Shown here: piece by piece, positions 1 to 4,539 of the stretch
Layout of the letters: every line of letters begins with the position of its first letter
Numbering within the stretch: position 1 is the first letter of the stretch
Source: M55B157 sp965657825
GTDB taxonomy: Bacteria > Actinomycetota > Actinomycetes > S36-B12
DNA length: 5,371 nucleotides
Assembly: GCA_965657825.1 (NCBI GenBank)
Contig: CBFHQG010000127.1
Location: forward strand, 1 to 5,371
Direction of reading: 5' to 3'
Made by a program: the position numbers and the translations under genes
The notes under the pieces: generated by a model
Databases searched by the model: none
The model's input: only the letters and a program-made list of their open reading frames with translations
What the model was told of the DNA's origin: nothing

Positions 1-91
1 AGACCGTAGGGGTTCGCGCCCGCAGATGCCCGCTGGTCGCGCGGATTGGCGTCAGGTCTCCCCACCCGTCATCTGCCAGAAACTCCCCGTT

Positions 92-109
92 GGCCTTCGG
101 GCCTTCTTC
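92..109 (+). terminator. Weak hairpin with UUCG loop upstream of trmB
   Basis: GGCC-TTCG-GGCC forms a 4-bp stem closed by a C(UUCG)G tetraloop, followed by TTCTTC. It could be a weak terminator for a gene left of the window or a structured trmB leader. The stem is short and there is no proper T-run. If trmB starts at the upstream TTG (46), this stretch would instead be coding. Bases 1-129 otherwise show nothing I can support. Confidence 0.2.
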
Positions 110-129
110 ACGTCGGGACTACCCTGGGG

Positions 130-798
130 ATGGTGCACACCCCGATGCTGGCGACCACCAAGCGTCGGCGCAGCCGGATCACCCCGCGGCAGGCGGCCGC
201 ACTGTCCTCAGGATCCCGCTACCACCTCCATGTCGAGCAGGAACCCCCACGACTGTCGCCGGCCCTTGCCGACATCCTCGATCCGGGTCTCGCACTGGTG
301 CTCGATATCGGGTTCGGGACCGGCGAGCCTGTCGAGGTTGCGGCCCTCAGCGAGCCGTCCCGCGGAATCATCGCCGTCGATGTCCACACTCCAGGGATCG
401 GAGATCTGGTTTATCGCATCGAGGCGCGCGGGCTGACGAACGTCGCGGTGATCGAGGCCGATGTCCGCGAGGTACTCCCGCTCCTTCCGCAACTCCTCGG
501 TGCACGCACGTACTTCCCCGATCCCTGGCCGAAGAAGCGCCACCATCAGCGGCGGCTGATCAACGAGGAGTTCACCTGTGCACTCGCGCACCATGTCCAG
601 CCGGGTGGCTTCTGGCATATCGCGACCGACTGGCCCGACTACGCCGAGCACATCGAGGCCGTCATCGGCAGTTGCGAGGAGTGGCGCGGCGGCGTGATCG
701 CACGGCCAGATCATCGACCGTTCACGCGCTATGAGCGCAACGCAGAACTGGCCGGGCGTCGAGCGATCGACCTGTGGTTCGAGCGGGTGGGCCCGTGA
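130..798 (+). CDS. trmB: tRNA (guanine-N7)-methyltransferase TrmB
   Basis: TrmB uses S-adenosylmethionine to methylate N7 of G46 in the variable loop of cytosolic tRNAs. The 222-residue product shows the family signatures in order: SAM-binding DIGFGTG (about 59-65), acidic VDVHTPG (83-89), FPDPWPKKRHHQRR (129-142, catalytic and RNA-binding), TDWPDYAEHI (166-175) and C-terminal TRYERNAE (199-206). E. coli TrmB is 239 residues, so this is near full length. The first residue of motif I is Asp where Glu is usual, a conservative change. Start choice is uncertain: the frame is open from a TTG at 46, but codons 46-129 have many A/T third positions and no Shine-Dalgarno. ATG 130 is preferred, and GTG 133 and ATG 145 are possible. 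The stop overlaps the GTG at 795 of the next gene, which suggests co-transcription. The family call is very secure. Confidence 0.94.
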   Translation: MVHTPMLATTKRRRSRITPRQAAALSSGSRYHLHVEQEPPRLSPALADILDPGLALVLDIGFGTGEPVEVAALSEPSRGIIAVDVHTPGIGDLVYRIEARGLTNVAVIEADVREVLPLLPQLLGARTYFPDPWPKKRHHQRRLINEEFTCALAHHVQPGGFWHIATDWPDYAEHIEAVIGSCEEWRGGVIARPDHRPFTRYERNAELAGRRAIDLWFERVGP

Positions 799-809
799 CG
801 GGTGGTCCC

Positions 810-2039
810 ATGACGGATGGATCCGGCTTAGTACGCGGAGAGGTGGTCGATGTCGAGGTCACCGCTGTCGCGCACGGCGGTGTGTGTGTGGGCCGACACG
901 AGGGACAGGTCCTGTTCATCCGACACTGCCTGCCCGGTGAGCGCGTGCGCGCCAGGGTCACCGACGCACCACGCCATGGCCGTTTCGTGCGTGCTGACGC
1001 GGAGTCGATCCTGCGAGCCTCAGCGGATCGGGTGATACCGCCATGCCCTTACGCAGGTGTGTGCGGTGGGTGCGACTGGCAGCATGCGAACCTCGAGGCA
1101 CAGCGTGGGCTCAAGGCTTCCGTGGTGCGCGAGAACCTGACCCGACTCGGTGGCGAACCTGCTGAGCGATGGCTGGATCTGCGCGTCGAATCGATCCCCG
1201 GTGATGATGAAGGCCTCGGGTGGCGAACCCGGATGCGATATGCGGTCAATCGAGCCGGGCGAGCGGGGCTGCGTCGCTACCGCTCGCACGAGGTGATCCC
1301 GATCGACACCTGCCTCCTGGCTACCCCGGAGATCCGCGATCTGCAGGTTCTGCGCCGCGACTGGTCAGGCGCGCATGAGGTCCTCGCTGTCTCGCCCACG
1401 GTTGGCCCTGCCGTCGCACTCGCCGACCCGGAGCCTGGACGCGTCCGCATTCAAGAGATCGTCGGCGAGCGCCTGTGGCGCCTGGATGCGACCGCGTTCT
1501 GGCAGGTGCATCCAGGCGCGCCTGATGTGTTCATCTCGACCGTGCGGGAGTTCCTGCAGCCCCGGACCGGTGAGCATCTGCTCGACCTGTATTCCGGTAC
1601 CGGACTCTTCGCCGGGGCGTTGGCTGATGACATCGGCGAGGCGGGACGGATCGATGCCGTGGAATCCGACCCGGTCGCGATGCGCGCGGCCAAACGCAGC
1701 CTGCACGATCTCGCCCAGGTCACCTTGCATTCCGCCGCAGTACACCGATGGTTGCGCAGCACGATCGTGACAACCTGCGACCTCGTCGTGCTCGATCCAC
1801 CCCGGACGGGAGCAGGAGTCCGGGTGATGTCCAGCATCCTGTCCCTCAAACCACGTGCGGTTGCGTACGTGGCCTGCGATCCTGCCGCACTGGCCCGCGA
1901 CATCGCAGCTGCCCGCCAGGCAGGCTGGTATCTGGCGAGCTTGCGTGCCTTCGACGCGTTCCCCATGACGCATCACGTGGAGTGCGTCGCGCTGCTGCTC
2001 CCGGACAGCCAGACGCCTTCGGGCCAGCGGGTGCCCTAG
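810..2039 (+). CDS. TrmA/RlmD-family RNA (uracil-C5)-methyltransferase, TRAM domain
   Basis: Predicted SAM-dependent enzyme making 5-methyluridine in RNA, by family most likely 23S rRNA (RlmD-like); the exact uridine cannot be read from sequence. With ATG 810 as start (409 residues) the order is: TRAM beta-barrel RNA-binding domain (about 5-65); a Fe-S cluster set Cys79-x5-Cys85-x2-Cys88 with the fourth ligand Cys168 in IDTC; FWQVHP (230-235); SAM motif DLYSGTG (259-265); VVLDPPRTG (326-334); the nucleophile Cys356 in VACDPAALARD; and FPMTHHVE (384-391) ending in the proton-abstracting Glu391. Every catalytic and cluster residue is present. Possible starts are GTG 774, GTG 795 (overlapping the trmB TGA) and ATG 810. 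I favour 810, with GGGTGG 5 nt upstream, though 795 would give translational coupling. The gene ends in a CTAG shared with the convergent Rid gene. Confidence 0.93.
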   Translation: MTDGSGLVRGEVVDVEVTAVAHGGVCVGRHEGQVLFIRHCLPGERVRARVTDAPRHGRFVRADAESILRASADRVIPPCPYAGVCGGCDWQHANLEAQRGLKASVVRENLTRLGGEPAERWLDLRVESIPGDDEGLGWRTRMRYAVNRAGRAGLRRYRSHEVIPIDTCLLATPEIRDLQVLRRDWSGAHEVLAVSPTVGPAVALADPEPGRVRIQEIVGERLWRLDATAFWQVHPGAPDVFISTVREFLQPRTGEHLLDLYSGTGLFAGALADDIGEAGRIDAVESDPVAMRAAKRSLHDLAQVTLHSAAVHRWLRSTIVTTCDLVVLDPPRTGAGVRVMSSILSLKPRAVAYVACDPAALARDIAAARQAGWYLASLRAFDAFPMTHHVECVALLLPDSQTPSGQRVP

Positions 2040-2428
2040 TCGGAGACGACGGCGATCGCTTCGATCTCCAGCATCAGCCCCGGTAGAGCCAGGCCGGTCA
2101 CCTCGACCGTGGTGTCCGCCGGGTAGGGCTCGGTGAAGTAGCGCTCGCGGCATTCCAGGATGTGCGGGAAGTTCGAGGCATCGGTCAGATAGATGGTGAC
2201 CTTCGCCACCTGCGACAGGCTGCTTCCGGCCGCTTCGAGGACCTTGCGGAGGTTGTCGAACACGCACTCCGCCTGAGCGGCGAAATCCTCTTCGCCGACG
2301 ATCTGCCCATCAGCGCCGACTGCCGCCTGGCCGGAGACGAACACCAGGTCACCGACACGGGTGGCCTGCGAGTAGCGGAAGGGGGCGTCCCAACTGTGGG
2401 GGCTGGGAATACCGATGACGTTGCTCAT
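2036..2428 (-). CDS. RidA/YjgF/UK114-family protein lacking the RidA catalytic Arg
   Basis: A 130-residue protein of the Rid (YjgF/YER057c/UK114) fold, normally a trimer with ligand sites between subunits. Visible family marks are YSQATRVGDLVFVSGQ (19-34), the helix AECVFDNLRKVLEAAG (53-68), VAKVTIYLTD (74-83) and the C-terminal VEVTGLALPGLMLEIEAIAV (108-127). RidA itself hydrolyses reactive enamine/imine intermediates made by PLP enzymes, using an Arg in a PARSCVEV-type motif. Here that motif reads PADTTVEV, with Asp105 in the Arg position (codon 2114-2116). By established subfamily rules this puts it outside the Arg-containing RidA group, so imine deaminase activity should not be assumed and the gene name ridA is withheld. 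The start is ATG with GAGAGGAC 5 nt upstream (2434-2441). It is divergent from the small membrane gene and convergent with the methyltransferase. Confidence 0.9.
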   Translation of the reverse strand: MSNVIGIPSPHSWDAPFRYSQATRVGDLVFVSGQAAVGADGQIVGEEDFAAQAECVFDNLRKVLEAAGSSLSQVAKVTIYLTDASNFPHILECRERYFTEPYPADTTVEVTGLALPGLMLEIEAIAVVSD

Positions 2429-2433
2429 GGGGG

Positions 2434-2441
2434 GTCCTCTC
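2434..2441 (-). promoter_or_regulatory. Shine-Dalgarno of the Rid-family gene
   Basis: The minus strand reads GAGAGGAC followed by CCCCC and ATG. The complement to the 16S tail is good and the spacing suitable, which fixes the start at 2428. The same octamer precedes the HxlR gene (4445-4452). Confidence 0.7.
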
Positions 2442-2448
2442 GGGTCGG

Positions 2449-2454
2449 TAGGGT
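2449..2454 (+). promoter_or_regulatory. Possible -10 box (leaderless) or Shine-Dalgarno of the 70-aa gene
   Basis: TAGGGT fits the TANNNT actinobacterial -10 pattern and lies exactly 6 nt before ATG 2461, the spacing expected of a leaderless transcript. The overlapping AGGG (2450-2453) could instead be a weak Shine-Dalgarno 7 nt from the ATG. No convincing -35 is present, so this is tentative. Confidence 0.3.
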
Positions 2455-2460
2455 GCGAGT

Positions 2461-2673
2461 ATGCCAGCAGACAACGTGCTCCTGCGCCAGTTGAAGTTCT
2501 CCTTCGTGCTGCAACTGGTAGGTGCCGGCCTGTTCGCCATCGCCACCATCATCCGCTTCGTCATCGATGGGCTGGACATCACCACCTTCCTCTTCCTCGG
2601 CGCGACCGTCCTGATCGGGGCGGCTGCAGTTTTCACCCGGAAACGCATCCAGCAGCTGACCCGCGAGGGCTAA
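2461..2673 (+). CDS. Small two-helix membrane protein, hypothetical
   Basis: A 70-residue protein of no family I recognise. Residues about 13-35 and 41-58 are hydrophobic and should form two membrane helices joined by a short acidic turn (DGLD, 36-39). The N-terminus is short with one Arg and one Lys before helix 1. The C-terminal tail is strongly basic (TRKRIQQLTR), which by the positive-inside rule puts both ends in the cytoplasm. The length, two clean helices and GC-ending codons support real coding. It is divergent from the Rid gene over 32 bp and 66 bp upstream of the YihY/BrkB-family gene on the same strand, so a small membrane-protein operon is possible but not shown. Function is unknown. 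Confidence 0.75.
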   Translation: MPADNVLLRQLKFSFVLQLVGAGLFAIATIIRFVIDGLDITTFLFLGATVLIGAAAVFTRKRIQQLTREG

Positions 2674-2739
2674 CGGCACCCGCAGGCGGCAGCACCACCT
2701 GGACTACGCACCGCATACTCGCCCTGGCAGCATGGCGAC

Positions 2740-3795
2740 ATGTCCGCGCTCGCCGAGCGATTGCTCATCCAGGCCAATCGGTGGCAGCAGCGCATTCCTC
2801 CCATCGGGTTCGGCTATGCGGTGATCCGCAAGTACGGTGAGGATTCGGGTGCCCGACTTTCGGCGCTGCTCACCTACTACGGCTTCTTGAGTTCGATTCC
2901 GATTCTGCTCATCGTCGTGTGGTCGGCCAGCCAGGTGCTCCGCAACGATCCCGGCTTGCGGGATGACTTCATCGCCGCGGTGGTTCCCGACAGCATCGCT
3001 GCCGCTGTGACCTCAGCACTCGCCGCAATGCCGACGACCCCGATCCCCCTCCTCATCGGCATCCTCGGCCTGTTCTTCACCGGGAACGGCATCGTGTTCA
3101 CCGCCTACGAGATCATCAACCAACTCCAGGGGGTCCCCCATCGATCTCGATTCGGCTTCGTGCCCAGATACCTTCGTGCTTTCGCGACCTTGCTCACTTT
3201 GCTGATCGGCATCACCCTGCTCGGCGGGATCGCCGTAGGTGTCACCCGCCTCGATCTCGGTGCCGCCGGATGGATCCTCGGCCTTGCGGGGTCGTGGCTG
3301 GTTCTGTCGCTGGTCCTTCTCGTGAGCGTTGCGCTCCTGTCGGCGACGGCCGGCTCATGGCGCGCTGCGTGGCCGGCTGCAATCCTCGGTGGCTTCGTGC
3401 TGACGCTCCTGGTCACCCTGGGCAGTTGGCTGCTGAGCATCCTCGTTGCCCGTTCGGGTTCGGTCTACGGCCCCTTCGCTGCAGTGGTGGGCCTGTTCTC
3501 GCTGCTGTACTTCGTCAGCCAAGGGCTGCTGTTCTCAGCTGAGACCGCTGTCGTGCGCCGAAAGCGCCTATGGCCGCGAAGCCTCATTCCCGGTGATCCC
3601 ACCTCCGCTGATCAAGCGGCCCTTCTCCTGCGCACCCGGGTGGAGGAACGCACCGAGGCCGATCGTGTGGCAGCCGCGGTCGAGCCCCTGACCGACGACA
3701 CGGCTCAGGCCTCCTCCGGTGCTCCTCCCATCAGCGATTCCATGGATTCGAACACGGGACAACCCTCACCCAGCACGAGCGGATCTTCTGGGTAG
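2740..3795 (+). CDS. YihY/BrkB-family inner membrane protein
   Basis: A 351-residue polytopic protein of the YihY/virulence factor BrkB family (Pfam Virul_fac_BrkB). The family marks are DSGARLSALLTYYGFLSSIP (35-54) at the first helix and SVYGPFAAVVGLFSLLYFVS (241-260) at the last, ending in the FSAET motif (265-269). Six hydrophobic segments are visible at about 41-62, 102-122, 149-168, 178-202, 213-236 and 244-268. The tail 270-351 is hydrophilic, first charged and then rich in Ser/Pro/Thr/Gly, probably disordered in the cytoplasm. The old name 'ribonuclease BN' for this family is an error corrected in the literature; its biochemical function is not settled. The Shine-Dalgarno for ATG 2740 is weak (GGCGAC directly upstream). 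The stop lies 23 bp before the tRNA gene. The family call is secure and the role unknown. Confidence 0.9.
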   Translation: MSALAERLLIQANRWQQRIPPIGFGYAVIRKYGEDSGARLSALLTYYGFLSSIPILLIVVWSASQVLRNDPGLRDDFIAAVVPDSIAAAVTSALAAMPTTPIPLLIGILGLFFTGNGIVFTAYEIINQLQGVPHRSRFGFVPRYLRAFATLLTLLIGITLLGGIAVGVTRLDLGAAGWILGLAGSWLVLSLVLLVSVALLSATAGSWRAAWPAAILGGFVLTLLVTLGSWLLSILVARSGSVYGPFAAVVGLFSLLYFVSQGLLFSAETAVVRRKRLWPRSLIPGDPTSADQAALLLRTRVEERTEADRVAAAVEPLTDDTAQASSGAPPISDSMDSNTGQPSPSTSGSSG

Positions 3796-3800
3796 CATGG

Positions 3801-3824
3801 GGCGGCCCTCAGGGGCAGGCCGCC
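3801..3824 (+). repeat. 7-bp inverted repeat spanning the tRNA 5' end
   Basis: GGCGGCC (3801-3807) and GGCCGCC (3818-3824) are perfect inverted copies separated by 10 nt. The right arm is largely the 5' acceptor strand of tRNA-Thr, so in a precursor this leader hairpin would compete with the acceptor stem. It follows the YihY/BrkB-family stop by 5 nt but has no T-run, so it is not a convincing terminator. Confidence 0.45.
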
Positions 3825-3890
3825 TTAGCTCAGGGGTAGAGCAACGCACTCGTAATGCGTAGGTCCGGGGTTCAAATCCCCGAGGCGGCT
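3819..3890 (+). tRNA. tRNA-Thr (anticodon CGT)
   Basis: A full cloverleaf can be folded by hand. The acceptor is GCCGCCT (3819-3825) with AGGCGGC (3883-3889), 7 pairs. The D stem is GCTC/GAGC (3828-3831, 3839-3842). The anticodon stem is ACGCA/TGCGT (3844-3848, 3856-3860) with loop CTCGTAA. The T stem is CGGGG/CCCCG (3866-3870, 3878-3882) with loop TTCAAAT. All stems are perfectly paired. The anticodon CGT (3851-3853) reads ACG, threonine. The discriminator base is T3890, and CCA is not encoded, so it must be added enzymatically. A TAGCAT matching the TANNNT -10 pattern lies at 3793-3798, overlapping the stop of the upstream gene, but no good -35 accompanies it. The 3' end is duplicated 57 bp downstream (see repeat). 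Confidence 0.97.
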
Positions 3891-3891
3891 C
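3877..3891 (+). repeat. Direct repeat copy 1: tRNA-Thr 3' end (putative att core)
   Basis: TCCCCGAGGCGGCTC covers the last T-loop base, the 3' T stem, the 3' acceptor strand, the discriminator and one further base. It matches 3934-3948 exactly. Bases just outside differ in both directions (A versus C on the left, C versus T on the right), so the identity is exactly 15 bp. Confidence 0.8.
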
Positions 3892-3933
3892 CGAAGGAGA
3901 CGGCCCACGATTTGGGAGGAGCAGCGCGACGGC

Positions 3934-3948
3934 TCCCCGAGGCGGCTC
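3934..3948 (+). repeat. Direct repeat copy 2: orphan tRNA-Thr tail (putative att core)
   Basis: Exact 15-bp copy of the tRNA 3' end with no cloverleaf sequence before it, so it is not a second tRNA gene. Duplicated tRNA 3' ends are the usual mark of site-specific integration by tyrosine recombinases. That reading is inference, since no integrase is visible and the copies enclose only 42 bp. Confidence 0.6.
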
Positions 3949-3979
3949 TCTACGAGAACTCGATTCGTGGGTGATCCGC

Positions 3980-3995
3980 CAAGCACCATTGCTTG
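3980..3995 (-). terminator. Hairpin downstream of the HxlR gene
   Basis: CAAGCA-CCAT-TGCTTG is a perfect 6-bp inverted repeat with a 4-nt loop, beginning 14 bp beyond the HxlR stop on the minus strand. No U-run follows, so at best it is a weak terminator or an mRNA 3'-end stabiliser. Nothing else is recognised between the tRNA-tail repeat and the HxlR stop. Confidence 0.35.
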
Positions 3996-4009
3996 TGACA
4001 GAAGTTCAG

Positions 4010-4438
4010 TTAGGTATTTGTGTCGTATTGGGCAATCTGCTTTGACAGTTGTTTGGTCATTCGCGAGACCATTTGCCGGCGCGCCGATGGATCGGCCAGA
4101 GGCTGCATGTCGGGCGGCACTGCAATGTCTGTGTACTTGACTCCCCAGGCGGCAATCTCAGCGATTGCGGGCAGTAATTCGATCGCGGGCTCCAGGGGTC
4201 GGTAGGTGTACTTACGGCCGTCCTCGGGATCGGGAACGCGTTCGATGATTCCGCGGTCCACAAGAGCGGCGAGTCGATCGGCCAAGATGTTGGATGCGAC
4301 GGATTCTTCTTTGACAAATTCTCCGTAATGAGATTTGCCGCCAAGCAGCATGTCGCGGAGAACGAGGAGGGTCCAGCGGTCGCCGAAGATGTCCAGGCTG
4401 GCTGCGATAGGGCAGTCCGAACGCAAATCTCGCGACAC
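4010..4438 (-). CDS. HxlR-family winged helix-turn-helix transcriptional regulator
   Basis: A 142-residue DNA-binding protein of the HxlR family, small dimeric winged-helix regulators that often sense aldehydes, quinones or disulfide stress. Family marks are Cys9-Pro-Ile near the N-terminus, LDIFGDRWTLLVLRDMLLGG (15-34), YGEF (38-41), the recognition-helix region ASNILADRLAALVDRGIIER (48-67), the wing PDPEDGRKYTYR (69-80) and AAWG (96-99). The conserved Cys9 corresponds to the redox Cys of several characterised members; sensing here is inference. The core is usually about 110 residues, and this protein has an extra basic/amphipathic tail (about 115-142). The start is GTG 4438 with GAGAGGAC 6 nt upstream. 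It lies 101 bp downstream of the SDR gene on the same strand and may regulate it, itself, or both. GC content is lower than in the left-hand genes. Confidence 0.92.
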   Translation of the reverse strand: MSRDLRSDCPIAASLDIFGDRWTLLVLRDMLLGGKSHYGEFVKEESVASNILADRLAALVDRGIIERVPDPEDGRKYTYRPLEPAIELLPAIAEIAAWGVKYTDIAVPPDMQPLADPSARRQMVSRMTKQLSKQIAQYDTNT

Positions 4439-4444
4439 GTATCC

Positions 4445-4452
4445 GTCCTCTC
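4445..4452 (-). promoter_or_regulatory. Shine-Dalgarno of the HxlR gene
   Basis: The minus strand reads GAGAGGAC, then GGATAC, then GTG. This strong site justifies the GTG start at 4438, as no in-frame ATG is better placed. Confidence 0.7.
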
Positions 4453-4461
4453 AGGTGACGT

Positions 4462-4477
4462 CCAGGATCCGCCCTGG
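4462..4477 (-). promoter_or_regulatory. Short inverted repeat upstream of HxlR, possible operator
   Basis: CCAGG-N6-CCTGG is a perfect 5-bp inverted repeat starting 24 bp upstream of the HxlR start codon. A TAGCGT box (TANNNT type; plus-strand ACGCTA, 4480-4485) lies just upstream of it on the minus strand, so the repeat would fall near a start site. An 8-bp palindrome CTGATCAG (4493-4500) also lies in this gap. There is no good -35. Operator function is a guess from position. Confidence 0.25.
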
Positions 4478-4539
4478 GCACGCTAATGATGCCTGATCAG
4501 CAATGAGCGCGCCTGTGCCAGCCGTCCTCGGTGATTGCA

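Noticed and set aside
1..24. Possible tRNA T-arm (GGGGTTCGCGCCC) at the left edge
   Set aside because: The loop lacks the conserved A of TTCRA, the flanking bases do not pair as a 5-bp T stem, and no acceptor strand follows.
46..129. TrmB N-terminal extension from TTG 46
   Set aside because: No Shine-Dalgarno is present, third codon positions are AT-rich compared with the rest of the gene, and the residues do not resemble the TrmB N-terminus. It cannot be fully excluded.
1365..2267. 300-codon open frame on the minus strand opposite the methyltransferase
   Set aside because: It lies antisense to strongly conserved catalytic motifs, its translation is Arg/Gly/His-rich with no recognisable domain, and it crosses into the Rid gene. 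It is a GC-rich shadow frame.
3889..3899. CTCC-GAA-GGAG hairpin after the tRNA as a terminator
   Set aside because: A four-pair stem with a three-base loop and no T-run is too weak to support a terminator call.
3882..3948. Second, degraded tRNA gene ending at 3948
   Set aside because: Only 15 bases match the tRNA, and the sequence before them shows no T-stem 5' strand, anticodon stem or D-arm.
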